Shown here piece by piece: positions 19,401 through 27,994 of a stretch of DNA of 64,000 nucleotides (positions within the stretch are counted from its first letter, which is position 1; the number at the start of each line of letters is the position of its first letter). The notes under the pieces were generated by a model, which ran no database searches, had not been told where the DNA came from, and saw only the letters and a list, made by a program, of their open reading frames with translations. A program made the position numbers and the translations under genes. The stretch is from a virus: positions 58,795-122,794 of IMG/VR virus record IMGVR_UViG_3300042311_000577. One strand, given 5' to 3'.

Positions 19401-21836
19401 TGTAGCTAATGCTGCATCTAAACCAGTAGCTGCAGAATTAGCTGCAATAACACCTAAGTTGTTCATAGCTTGTCCAGTAGTTGAATTTCCGACAGCAGGG
19501 CTCCAGGTCCATGCTAAACCATAAGGTTGTGTAAAATTACCTGCTGGATAATTTATTTTTAATTCTCCTAATGCATTTAACAAAGCATCAATAATACCAT
19601 TTGCTAAAGCAAATAAAATAATTTTATTTGTTAAGAATTTAAATCTAGGATGTTTACTTGGTTCAATAAAGAATTGTTCTGCTTCTCCTCTAAGTACACC
19701 ATATATTTTTAATTCTGTTGTATTCAAATAAGGATTAACAAAACTAGTATCTGGAGAATGAAATGAAATAATATCTTGAGGTATATTCTGATTTTCTTTT
19801 TGATTATTATTATTTCTTTTAGTAATATAAGGATCATTATACAAATAGTCAAAACTACCTAAACCTGTTGCATTTGTAAGATTATTTAATTCTGGTACAA
19901 TACAGTTGTAAGGATAATTTGCATATAAACCAATTACATCATTTTCAGCAGCACTTCCTCTAAGATTGTAATCTCTAAAATTATTTATAATACCTTTAGC
20001 AAGAATAGTTTTATTACCATGTCTTGAACCTCTTAGTATTTCATAACCTACAATACCTGGTATATCATTTCCATCATTATCTTTTGGCAATATAATATTT
20101 GAAAATTCAACTCCCATTAATCTTATATAATAACCAGAAGATTTTCTTATAAAGTGATTTGTAAGATAACTTGTATTTTGATCAGGAAACTTATGATGTC
20201 TAATTGATTTACCACATAAATCATAATCTGGATTAGTAGTTAATGTCCAGCATTGAGAACTTGAGTTCCAAACATCAGATTGAAAATCTGGATATTTTTC
20301 AGAAGACTGCCAGTAACCCATATCACCTCTTGCAATAACAACACCACCATCAGGTAATGTTTCAAGTCCATTTATTGAACCTGCGGTAACACTTGCTGTA
20401 TTTATACTTTCAAATAACATTGTATTACCCGGTAAAGTAATACCGGCTATATTTGAGAAAGGATCAATTTCATTATAAACTGTACCATTATATGTATAAT
20501 TTCTAGGTGGTCTTCCTGGAATATGATATGATGCAGATTTGTCTCCAGTATCATAAACCCATCTGATAAAAAATGAATATACTTCATCTCTTAAATAAGA
20601 TGTGTTTTTTCCTCCATCAACATAATAAGTTTCTGGATATTCTATTTCAACCCATTGAGTTCTTATTAAGTTTGCTAATGGTTGATAGTTAAAATCAAAT
20701 TTAGAAGTAGGCCCTACTCTTAATAGATAATCCATTACTTCTGTCATTTGTCTTGACTTTTCTACAACCGGGCTTCTTAATAAAAGTTCTTTAGTACTTA
20801 TAGCAGGAGTTGATTCACTTATCTGATCTAGTATAATGGTTTTTATTCTTGTAGAATAATAACCTACTATACGGGCACTAAAATTTTGATCAATAAATCT
20901 TATTACAGCTAACTCAAATTCATCAAAGTTTTCTTCATCTGCTTCAACAGTTATTTCAAGAGAGCCCTTAAAGTTTATTGCATTTGATATTGGTTGTGTA
21001 TATGTACTAGAGAAATAATCAGTTACTCTATATCTATCTTTTGTATAAGCAATAGCAACAGCATATGAACCATTATCTATAGTACCAGGTTGATTAGATA
21101 AGTTAATATCTAAACATGGTGTTTTAACTAGAGTAGCTAATCTGATTCTATTACAATCTAAAAAACCAGGTTTAACTGGAGTACATATTTTACAAACTGT
21201 TGGTCCAGATCCATCAACTTCACATTTTTCTTCCCATGGAATATTCGGCCAAAGAATTGTAACACCCGATTCATTTGAATATAAATTACCATTAGTTGTT
21301 GATGATCCACCTATCCAAACATAATTATCTTCTGGCCATGTTTTTGGATCACCAATATTCATATATCTATCAGGATTTAAGTTATCTGCCCAATAGACTT
21401 GCCAAGTACAATCATTTAATAATTTAGAAGCTCCTGTTATTAAATGAAGTTTATTAAAGTTAAGACACCTATCTTGTACAATTGGTCTATACTTACAGAT
21501 ATCACCTTCAAATAAACCTATCTCAGACATTAAAGGTTTTGTATCTTGTATATCATAACCAACTGTATATATGATCCATTTATCACTAAATAAATGTATA
21601 GCACCTATTATATACTTTTTGAAAGCATTCATTGTTTGTCCAGCAAGTCCACATAAAACATTAGATTCCTCGTTAGAGAGTGTGCCTAAGTCTCCCTCTG
21701 CTGTGTTGTTTACAGCATTCCGGGCATGTGTCCACATTCCTTCTTGTACAAATAAAGGATCAGAGTCTTTATTTAAACCCTTAATAAAGGAGTTTGTATT
21801 CTGTTGGGAAGTATCCTGTTGATTTCTCTTTGCCAT
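16425..21836 (-). CDS. crAss-like tail stabilisation (muzzle-type) protein
   Basis: An 1803-residue protein, the largest complete gene here. Its N-terminus carries NSFIKGLNKDSDPLFVQEGM followed by ARNAVNNTAEGD. This matches the (G)LNKDxDP...ARN pattern I know from tail stabilisation proteins of crAss-like and other Bacteroidota podoviruses. The rest is β-rich with many Tyr, Asn and Gly, as expected for a propeller or tail-nozzle protein. Cys pairs near 205-235 may be structural. It shares single-base or four-base overlaps with both neighbours, so it is translationally coupled to two tail proteins upstream and to the cargo genes downstream. It probably forms the distal tail knob. Length and N-terminal motif support the family; the exact position in the tail is inferred. 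Confidence 0.7.
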   Translation of the reverse strand: MAKRNQQDTSQQNTNSFIKGLNKDSDPLFVQEGMWTHARNAVNNTAEGDLGTLSNEESNVLCGLAGQTMNAFKKYIIGAIHLFSDKWIIYTVGYDIQDTKPLMSEIGLFEGDICKYRPIVQDRCLNFNKLHLITGASKLLNDCTWQVYWADNLNPDRYMNIGDPKTWPEDNYVWIGGSSTTNGNLYSNESGVTILWPNIPWEEKCEVDGSGPTVCKICTPVKPGFLDCNRIRLATLVKTPCLDINLSNQPGTIDNGSYAVAIAYTKDRYRVTDYFSSTYTQPISNAINFKGSLEITVEADEENFDEFELAVIRFIDQNFSARIVGYYSTRIKTIILDQISESTPAISTKELLLRSPVVEKSRQMTEVMDYLLRVGPTSKFDFNYQPLANLIRTQWVEIEYPETYYVDGGKNTSYLRDEVYSFFIRWVYDTGDKSASYHIPGRPPRNYTYNGTVYNEIDPFSNIAGITLPGNTMLFESINTASVTAGSINGLETLPDGGVVIARGDMGYWQSSEKYPDFQSDVWNSSSQCWTLTTNPDYDLCGKSIRHHKFPDQNTSYLTNHFIRKSSGYYIRLMGVEFSNIILPKDNDGNDIPGIVGYEILRGSRHGNKTILAKGIINNFRDYNLRGSAAENDVIGLYANYPYNCIVPELNNLTNATGLGSFDYLYNDPYITKRNNNNQKENQNIPQDIISFHSPDTSFVNPYLNTTELKIYGVLRGEAEQFFIEPSKHPRFKFLTNKIILFALANGIIDALLNALGELKINYPAGNFTQPYGLAWTWSPAVGNSTTGQAMNNLGVIAANSAATGLDAALATYSPIADLFTPGDTLAGFFQTAQSTLSGGSNTFTLPTYEKTYTGKQMLGPIINGFLNTLVVGGDLWYYFIKGTQTAVDVMYAIAKKRQYALEQVGYGEYYLFDPHDATKPKRFVMASGQYVDDQVQILPEYINNATGLPVKYRINNIKRPKLVVLRTTKWDGSGDIEGPHFILESTGYSTDQSLMTLGYAIRTHNPAAMNSTFTGNGKVSWTEKGKGRNFINKIASHYVAIKYRKENQYGQLEQIQQVVATPCEQKLDFISLTGPNTIATSNYGTLCGVNDFTQKSTSSPVFFGGDTYVNRFTEKNIMNFFFDWLYNVPDETEWNYFINQMIPEPKFQVNSQPWDISDFTLNNLLTWFSNNPDYGDGLVPSSYYDMDNRNYAYNVNTWFPGYPGFLAVKNSYFYTSANGIRDFFVESEVITDFRDVGTFTWQRPYSKYKYTDLPSLFDSNPDILARGNFYAYDYSLSASRFIFNQYFTQGYLQGTTYNPNVAELCYTSYPNRIIYSLKQQENQIIDGWLTYLPLNRVDFKSTLSSVKNFAKTGMFITFENDSPLVFQGTDTLQLDTSGTAVTVGDQNLFSRPPQNVVVAEKPYEYGSSQNKYGVVSTPAGLFYISQNQGKIFSYAEGLKEISQTGMKWWFSEFLPFKLLEDFPKYPHTDNPVAGIGCSASYDNDNSILYFSKKDYKLKDEYKGLVTYDNVNDNFLIKTQNGGVSTILKAKIGDKRYFEDASWTVSYDPKMQYWLSFHDWHPNFYVPSKGSFFTIKDNSIWKHSVNCNDYCNFYGVQYPFEVELPVVTAQVVNTIKSLEYYLEAYRRDRNICVDQYHVLDYNFDQAIVFNSEQASGYLNLNLYPKNDIPLSLQFPRLNTNQASYDILYSKEENKYRINQFWDITKDRGEFPIGSGYPPGQGPYLPAPESTVLLGNYSDENIWVTSVNGYVKILNPLNLDYTKPLLERKKFRHYINFIKLIKNDSRDTNMILKIVNTKTQMSPR

Positions 21837-22849
21837 TACAATACTCTTATATTATTACGGTTTCTATAGTAAACATTATTTGGTGAATAACTTTTAAACA
21901 TATCATAATACTTACCATATTGAGCTTTTCTATTAGCCATCCAAAGTTTTTCAAGTTCCTTGAAGTTAGGAGTATTAACTAAACTTAAAGCTTGGTTTCT
22001 AGCTGCTTTTAATTTAGAAGCAATATACTGAAGTTTCTGACCAACATCTTCTCCGTTCATTAATAAATTTTCAAGTATTCTTTCTTTTAATGCATACTCA
22101 TAGTATTCATTAAGAAGTTCATGATCAGGAACAAGTAAATTACCATTATCATCTTCTAAAGTAGATTGATAATTAAGATATACTTTACCTTCTTTAAAAG
22201 TTGTATTTAAAAAACCATGTTTTATCCATCCTTCATTTACAGTATTATAATAAAGATTTGGACAATCACATTCAATTTCTTGACTTGTCTTCATCCTAAG
22301 TGGATAAAGATTTCTATAAACTCTTGTTGTAGAAGGATTTATGATTTGTATTAGTTCATATGCTTCACCTTTACAATTTAAAAATACTCTTGGTTTTATA
22401 GCAGTATCACCATATGGTTGGCCAAGAGAATGAGTTACACATATACCTTCTTGTCCACTATAACAACAAGGTTGATTTACTGGAGCTTCACAAGAATTCA
22501 AATAAGTTTCACTTGGAAATTCTCTGTATGGTACTTCTTGAATATTAGTTCCTCCGGCAAAACCATCATAACCAACATAACCCACATTATTTTGGAAGTC
22601 CCCGCAAATTAATGCATAATTAAATGCATAAAAATTATCAGGCAGTTTAACTTTATTATGGGTGACATCAAGTATAATTTCCTTTTGTTGATTTATTCTC
22701 AACCCTAAATCATAATTAATTTTTCTAACTAGTTTGATTAACTGTTGAGGCTCAATCATATTTTCTAAAGCAAATGTGTACAAATCAATTGTAACATCTT
22801 CTAGAAGTTGATCAAAGGTTCTATATTTCAGAGTATAATTAAAATCCAT
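21836..22849 (-). CDS. Conserved tail protein of crAss-like phages
   Basis: A 337-residue protein beginning MDFNYTLKYRTFDQLLEDV. It has a helical N-terminal third, a β-rich centre with Gly and Cys (CCYSGQEGIC), and a helical C-terminus with basic, Tyr-rich residues (KYYDMFKSYSPNN). The arrangement of a helical bundle with a β insert resembles tail-adaptor or ring proteins. It lies between a 220-residue protein and the stabilisation protein and overlaps each by one base, a conserved arrangement in crAss-like tail modules as I remember them. No catalytic residues are apparent. Probable role: tail ring or connector component. Confidence 0.6.
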   Translation of the reverse strand: MDFNYTLKYRTFDQLLEDVTIDLYTFALENMIEPQQLIKLVRKINYDLGLRINQQKEIILDVTHNKVKLPDNFYAFNYALICGDFQNNVGYVGYDGFAGGTNIQEVPYREFPSETYLNSCEAPVNQPCCYSGQEGICVTHSLGQPYGDTAIKPRVFLNCKGEAYELIQIINPSTTRVYRNLYPLRMKTSQEIECDCPNLYYNTVNEGWIKHGFLNTTFKEGKVYLNYQSTLEDDNGNLLVPDHELLNEYYEYALKERILENLLMNGEDVGQKLQYIASKLKAARNQALSLVNTPNFKELEKLWMANRKAQYGKYYDMFKSYSPNNVYYRNRNNIRVL

Positions 22850-23511
22850 TATCTTAAGATATTTTGACTGTCATCAGTTGGATCAACTGGTATTTGAGCA
22901 ATCATGGTTAATTCTTTTAAAGCAAATTGTTCTATTTCAGAAAATAAATATTCTGGAATATTAAGTGGTTGATCTTGTATAAGTTCACAGTTATCTGAAT
23001 CACATGTAGGAACATTATTTTCAAATATAGCTTCTATTCTAATTGCATCCCAATCTATATTAGGACAGTATATGTAACCATTAAGGTACCAGAAGTATGG
23101 TCTCTTATTATATTTAAATGTTGTAGATTTAGTTATAGAAACCCAAGTACCTGGATCAGTTCTAAACATTTCTATACCGCCATCTATAGAAGATATAGTA
23201 CGTATAATAGGACCAAACATACCATCAAGAATTGTAGGTAACTTATCTTTAGATCTTTTAAAATAACATCCAGAATAAACTCCTACACAACCAGCCTCCA
23301 CTTTATCAACATCAATTAACTCTACATAGGGAAGAACTTTAAAGATCTGACTCATCTTCATTAATCTAAATTGATTGTCTTCTCTTTTTATAAGAGTTTT
23401 AGCATACTTTGTAAGAACAAAATATATCTGTCTATCAGTAAGAAAAGAATCCTCCTTTACAGCTTTTAAAGCATTTCTTACTCTTGATATTGCTTCTCCA
23501 ATATTTGTCAT
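22849..23511 (-). CDS. Tail ring/adaptor-like protein
   Basis: A 220-residue protein. An N-terminal helical part (GEAISRVRNALKAVKED, then FLTDRQIYFVLTKYAKTLI) is followed by a β-rich middle with two Cys and a C-terminal helix (EQFALKELTMIAQIPVDPTDD). This helix-β-helix layout is typical of head-tail adaptor or ring proteins of short-tailed phages. Its stop overlaps the next gene by one base and its start overlaps the 193-residue gene by four (ATGA), so it belongs to the 24.1-16.4 kb operon. The family is a guess from architecture and location; no specific motif fixes it. Confidence 0.55.
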   Translation of the reverse strand: MTNIGEAISRVRNALKAVKEDSFLTDRQIYFVLTKYAKTLIKREDNQFRLMKMSQIFKVLPYVELIDVDKVEAGCVGVYSGCYFKRSKDKLPTILDGMFGPIIRTISSIDGGIEMFRTDPGTWVSITKSTTFKYNKRPYFWYLNGYIYCPNIDWDAIRIEAIFENNVPTCDSDNCELIQDQPLNIPEYLFSEIEQFALKELTMIAQIPVDPTDDSQNILR

Positions 23512-24089
23512 ATGTCAAATTCATTATAGCTTTTTAAAGCTTTTTTTTCTTTATTAAGCGCAATACTTTTATGTATTGCTTTATCATATATTTTCCTAAG
23601 TTTAGTTGTAGCATTAACTACAACATACATATTCCAATTTTCTGAATAGTTTTTAGAAACACTTCTTTTAAATTCTCTGCATGCAACAAAACTCCAAAAC
23701 TCTCTATTTCTCATTTTATGTTTAGGAGCATGACTTGTAAAAAAGATTTTAGCTAACTTACCATCTGTATTAAAATTATTATTTGTTACTTTTAAACCAT
23801 ACTTATTAGACTTTGCATAATCAATATTACTTTTCTTACTTGATTGACATGTCCCAATAAATAACCATCCAATTGTTTCAGGTAACTGAACTCCATCTCT
23901 TTTTTCAATTACTGTATTAAACAATAATTTATTAAAAGCTTTAATAACGGTTCTTAAATAATAATTATCATAGTTTTTATACTTACTATGTTTCTTTTTA
24001 AAACTATCAAAGAACTTTTTGTTCAATACACTATACACTTCAGATCTATATCTTGGTGCTTTTAAATTTGGTTTGTTAAACTCCTTCAT
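23508..24089 (-). CDS. Conserved basic protein heading the tail operon
   Basis: A 193-residue, very basic protein with many Lys, Asn and Tyr. The centre, EKRDGVQLPETIGWLFIGTC, followed by a Lys-rich segment and FFTSHAPKHKMRNREFWSF, looks like a small β-sheet with a basic face. It recalls the divergent IHF/HU-like genes described in crAss-like tail modules, but the HU signature is not clear, so I do not name it. It is the first gene after a strong terminator and carries its own promoter-like elements. DNA binding or virion assembly are both possible. Confidence 0.55.
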   Translation of the reverse strand: MKEFNKPNLKAPRYRSEVYSVLNKKFFDSFKKKHSKYKNYDNYYLRTVIKAFNKLLFNTVIEKRDGVQLPETIGWLFIGTCQSSKKSNIDYAKSNKYGLKVTNNNFNTDGKLAKIFFTSHAPKHKMRNREFWSFVACREFKRSVSKNYSENWNMYVVVNATTKLRKIYDKAIHKSIALNKEKKALKSYNEFDI

Positions 24090-24091
24090 AT

Positions 24092-24105
24092 TAATATACT
24101 AAAAA
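24092..24105 (-). promoter_or_regulatory. TTTTTAGTATATTA element
   Basis: Minus-strand copy of the recurrent GTATATTA element, ending only 2 bases before the ATG of the 193-residue gene. Such short spacing argues against a conventional -10 role at this copy and for a start-site or translation-related role. Confidence 0.4.
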
Positions 24106-24118
24106 TAAATGATATTAG

Positions 24119-24126
24119 CAAATATA
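24119..24126 (-). promoter_or_regulatory. Bacteroidota -7 promoter box (TATATTTG)
   Basis: TATATTTG on the minus strand matches the known Bacteroidota -7 consensus TAnnTTTG. It lies 29 bases before the ATG and directly after the preceding terminator, so it could drive the tail operon. No clear -33 TTTG is seen at normal spacing. Confidence 0.45.
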
Positions 24127-24127
24127 C

Positions 24128-24158
24128 ATAAAAAACAAAACCCTCACTAGTGCGAGGG
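24128..24158 (-). terminator. Rho-independent terminator after fibre gene
   Basis: On the minus strand the hairpin CCCTCGCACTAGTGAGGG is followed by TTTTGTTTTTT. It lies 45 bases past the stop of the 400-residue fibre gene and separates it from the tail operon. Confidence 0.8.
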
Positions 24159-24202
24159 CTTGCCTTGTTGTCACAGAAACCAACAACCTGTAACTTCTTT
24201 TT

Positions 24203-25405
24203 TTATCCTATAACTGTTACTGAATAAGTACCTAATCCACCTGGTACAACTTCAACAATTGAAATATTATTACCATCATCAACAGTATATGTATAATCAG
24301 TACCATGTATATATGTAACAAATGGTAAAGGTAATGATGCTGATTTTACAGAGATAATGACATTTGTTGTACCTAGATCATGATTTATTGTTTGATCACC
24401 GGTTAATGCGGATGATGGAAATTTAGCCACATCAGCAGCAATTGTTACAGCAGTAGCAGAAGCACTTAAATTAATACCATTACCAGCAGTTAAACCTTTA
24501 GTTACTAAAGCAGGACCAGTTCCATCATTTACTAAAGTTTCTGTTCCACCAGCAGATGCTAATGATACAGGGCCTTCTGTATTTGTAATTGTAAAGTTTG
24601 GATAGGTTCCCGTAATATCAATACCAGCTCCTTCAGTTAATACTACTGTTTGATCAGGTGCAGAGTTAGTAATTCTAATTGCATCTGTACCAGGTACAGT
24701 ACTTGCATTAAGAGTGATGCCTGTTCCTGCTACAAAGTTTAATGTATCTCCAGGAGCTTCAGCAATTTGAATGTTTGTAGGATCATTAGCTGGTCCCCAT
24801 ACAAATCCTGAATCAGGATTAATTTGAGCTCTGTCAAAATCATTTGGTGGAATAACACTACCTGGTACAACTGAGGCACCTGTAACATGACCAAAAGTAT
24901 CAAATGTAAAAAAGACATCTTGGATAAAAGTATTACCAGAGTTATCACTATTTAAGTTAGCTACACTTGATGTATCTTGATGAGAAACAGTTACTGTTCC
25001 TGCAATTGGATTTTGAGATATTAAAATACCAGGACCTGCAAGAATTGATGCAAGTATATCATTTTGAAATACTGTATCAAAATAAGCTTGTAAGGCAGGT
25101 ATATCAATAGATACAGTATATGTTGTTACATTACCTACTGTATTAGGAACTACATCTATATAAGTAGAACCTACAACCTGAGTTACTGGACCTACTGTAT
25201 TACAAATATAGTTTACTAATTTAGTAATTACTGTATCTAAATAATCATATCTTTTGATTACTGTGTCTGTATTACAAATTATATCAGTACCTGTATATAC
25301 AATGCACTGAGAATTAAATACCTCCGGGCATGCAGGAGGACACGGAGGAGTAACCGTATAGGTATTGTTACATCCGCAGTTTTGATTACATGTGTGAGTT
25401 GCCAT
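24203..25405 (-). CDS. Tail fibre/appendage protein with Cys-rich N-terminus
   Basis: A 400-residue protein. The N-terminus MATHTCNQNCGCNNTYTVTP is dense in Cys and could bind metal or form disulfides. A short helical segment (about 65-75) leads into a long Gly/Thr/Asn/Val-rich β-structured shaft, with repeats of the type AGxGIxIS...GTVTVS (for example AGPGILISQNPIAGTVTV and AGTGITLNASTVPGTDAI). This is typical of triple-β-helix fibres. The C-terminal 60 residues probably form a β-sandwich tip. It is the last gene of the second fibre cluster and is followed by a terminator. Likely a host-recognition fibre; the receptor is unknown. Confidence 0.7.
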   Translation of the reverse strand: MATHTCNQNCGCNNTYTVTPPCPPACPEVFNSQCIVYTGTDIICNTDTVIKRYDYLDTVITKLVNYICNTVGPVTQVVGSTYIDVVPNTVGNVTTYTVSIDIPALQAYFDTVFQNDILASILAGPGILISQNPIAGTVTVSHQDTSSVANLNSDNSGNTFIQDVFFTFDTFGHVTGASVVPGSVIPPNDFDRAQINPDSGFVWGPANDPTNIQIAEAPGDTLNFVAGTGITLNASTVPGTDAIRITNSAPDQTVVLTEGAGIDITGTYPNFTITNTEGPVSLASAGGTETLVNDGTGPALVTKGLTAGNGINLSASATAVTIAADVAKFPSSALTGDQTINHDLGTTNVIISVKSASLPLPFVTYIHGTDYTYTVDDGNNISIVEVVPGGLGTYSVTVIG

Positions 25406-25469
25406 TTTTTTTATTTTAAATTAAACATATATACATATTCTTGAATTAAAATTAATTCATTTATTGGTT

Positions 25470-27968
25470 TTATAAATTTCTAAGTTTAACAAACCCAATT
25501 CTTATTGCATCACTTCCATTATATGCACCACCAGCATAATCTTCTCCTGTTAAATTTAACATTCTGAAAATTACTTCACTTCCAACATTTAGTGTAACTA
25601 CACATTGAGCAGTAAGAATTATGTTACTATCCATATTTGCAACTATACTTTTTGAAGCTCCTGTAAATATATCTCCAGAATTTGTTCCTCCACTACATAT
25701 ACCTATATCAAATCGTCCATCAGAACCTGTTGTTTTCCAATATGCAGTATTGTCTCCATTAGCTTTTAAATAAGTAGACATTGTTAAAAGATACTCACCT
25801 TTTTGTGTTATTTCAAATATACCCGTAGTATTATCAACTGTTAAGAATGTAGAAGTTGGAGGAGCAGTTACTGGAAATGTTGCACCAATGTAATTAGTTC
25901 CTCCATAAGGGGGGATAGTAACATTTACAACAGTTCCGTTAGAATCCATGTAGTTGTATTGAAGTACATCTTGTACTCTTTGACCAACAGGATAATTATT
26001 ACCACCTTTACCAACCGTTTTTCCTGGTGCATTTACTACATTTGGTATTGTTGCAGGAGCAGTGTTACAATTGTTTGGTCCTCCAATAGTTACTTGAGCA
26101 TAAAAATAATCTAAACCATTATTTACAACTGGTGCTTCAATTGCAATACATCCTGTATCTCCTACTGATATATCTAATGTACAAGAAGTTAAAGATCTTA
26201 AAGCTAAAGTTTGTGTAACAGGATCCCATGAATCTATTAATGATACACAATCACAAGAACCAGTTCCTAATATATTATTTAAATCATCTTCAAATTCTTG
26301 TGCCGTAAAGTTAATAACACAACCTCCACCGGTTGTTGTTTTATTAAGTACAGGAGTCCAATTATAATCCCATATTCCTTTATTTGCTGTTACATATAAA
26401 TTAGTAATTGGATATGTTAATCCACTAAAAGTAGCATCAAAATTTGGACCTAATGCTGAAGATAAACCAGTTGAAGTTATTGGACCATTAGTTGTTGCGG
26501 CATATACCTGCAATAAAAAATTTCTTGATGTAACATCAAATGTATTTGCAGGATATACTACACCTCTAAAAAAGTTCCAATGATTATTATAATCAAGTAC
26601 AAACTCAGCATGATCATTTGTCCATCCAGATGTTGGTTGCAATTGATTTACAGTTAATGAAGGTGTACTATTATTTCCATGATAACTTTGAGAAATCTCA
26701 CTATTATTATTTGCTTCATTTACAAATGCTATATATATTAAACCTGTAGGTGCTATCCAACTTGGAGTATTCCAGTTAGGTGGGATTGTAGCTCCAACAG
26801 GAGTTGCTGTTGAAGGATTTAACCAATTAAAAAAAGTAGGTGCAGGTGATATACCTGTAAAATTACCATTTTTAATTATTCTTGGAAATTTTAAATATGT
26901 TTCAGGAGTTTGAACTTCAAAAATATATAAATTACCAGTATAACTTGGATTTGCTGTTTGGTAATTTGTATACCAGTCAGTAACGGCTGTACATAAAGTT
27001 TGTTTGTTTGTAAGATAAGTTGCACTACAATCTCCTCCTTCAGCATAAGGACCTGAAGAAATATCAATATGAACATATATGTCAGCATTATTTGTTATAG
27101 CTTCACCACATGGACATGGTTCTTCAATTGTTAAAGTATCTCCAGGATTTAAAGTAGATACAAAGTTATATATATCACATAATGCAATCCAAATATTATT
27201 GATTGCATCAGCTACTGTACTATAAGAAGCATTTTGTATCCAATTTGGATTAAAACTAAAAGGAGTACCTGTTGTTAATTGTAAATCTGTATCATCAATA
27301 CATTTTGCATTTACTGCATTTATTAATTCAGATGTGGTACCTGTTGCTGTATAGAATGGACACCAAACATTATTTATAAATTCTTGTAATATTGTATTTA
27401 TAAATTGAGTTGAACCTGTTGGTAAGGAACCAATAGGACAACTAGTTAGAGTAAAAGATGGTATAACATTCTCCGGAGCAGGAGTATTTTCTAATACTGT
27501 AACTCGTATATCTAAATTATTAATTTGACTTTGTAAGTCTCCTATTTGATCTATTAAGTCACAAACTTTTTGTGCAATCATTTGAACATAGTCAACTAAC
27601 TGCATTGTTGTTTGATTGTTCTGAACAAAACAAGGTTTAACTGTAACTACACAATCAGGGCATCCTGAGTCAACTCTAGTTGTATCAGTAGGTATACCTT
27701 CAAGTTCACAAATCTTTTCAATAAGCAATTGAATTAAAGCTTGAAAATCCTTTGGACCACACGCTGTTATACCAAGACAAGATAAGTCATAATTAGTTAC
27801 ATTGGTTTGATCTAATAATGTACAAAGCTCTGTAGCCATTTTAGCTACTACATCGGATATAGTATCTCCAGTACATAGATTAATACAATCTAGTGTAGGT
27901 CCTTGCCATACCACACAATTTGATGATACTGGTGAACATGGTCTGTTATCTAAATTTAAAGGCTTCAT
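25470..27968 (-). CDS. Large Cys-rich tail fibre with TNF/C1q-like tip
   Basis: An 832-residue protein. Its N-terminal 170 residues (PCSPVSSNCVVWQGPTLDCI, INLCTGDTISDVV) are a Cys-containing attachment region that I recognise as recurrent in Bacteroidota phage fibres. A short coiled coil (QIGDLQSQINNLDIRVTVLE) follows at about 140-160, then β-rich repeats and a carbohydrate-binding-like middle. The C-terminal 140 residues (GIFEITQKGEYLLTMSTYLK onward to IRIGFVKL) resemble a TNF/C1q jelly-roll trimer tip. A TTTGTATATTA element lies 15 bases before the ATG. Probably a trimeric receptor-binding fibre. Confidence 0.7.
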   Translation of the reverse strand: MKPLNLDNRPCSPVSSNCVVWQGPTLDCINLCTGDTISDVVAKMATELCTLLDQTNVTNYDLSCLGITACGPKDFQALIQLLIEKICELEGIPTDTTRVDSGCPDCVVTVKPCFVQNNQTTMQLVDYVQMIAQKVCDLIDQIGDLQSQINNLDIRVTVLENTPAPENVIPSFTLTSCPIGSLPTGSTQFINTILQEFINNVWCPFYTATGTTSELINAVNAKCIDDTDLQLTTGTPFSFNPNWIQNASYSTVADAINNIWIALCDIYNFVSTLNPGDTLTIEEPCPCGEAITNNADIYVHIDISSGPYAEGGDCSATYLTNKQTLCTAVTDWYTNYQTANPSYTGNLYIFEVQTPETYLKFPRIIKNGNFTGISPAPTFFNWLNPSTATPVGATIPPNWNTPSWIAPTGLIYIAFVNEANNNSEISQSYHGNNSTPSLTVNQLQPTSGWTNDHAEFVLDYNNHWNFFRGVVYPANTFDVTSRNFLLQVYAATTNGPITSTGLSSALGPNFDATFSGLTYPITNLYVTANKGIWDYNWTPVLNKTTTGGGCVINFTAQEFEDDLNNILGTGSCDCVSLIDSWDPVTQTLALRSLTSCTLDISVGDTGCIAIEAPVVNNGLDYFYAQVTIGGPNNCNTAPATIPNVVNAPGKTVGKGGNNYPVGQRVQDVLQYNYMDSNGTVVNVTIPPYGGTNYIGATFPVTAPPTSTFLTVDNTTGIFEITQKGEYLLTMSTYLKANGDNTAYWKTTGSDGRFDIGICSGGTNSGDIFTGASKSIVANMDSNIILTAQCVVTLNVGSEVIFRMLNLTGEDYAGGAYNGSDAIRIGFVKLRNL

Positions 27969-27983
27969 AGTTTATTCTATTTA

Positions 27984-27994
27984 TAATATACAAA
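27984..27994 (-). promoter_or_regulatory. TTTGTATATTA element upstream of 832-aa fibre gene
   Basis: Minus-strand copy of the recurrent element, filling the 26-base gap between the stop of the 813-residue gene and the ATG of the fibre gene. Confidence 0.4.
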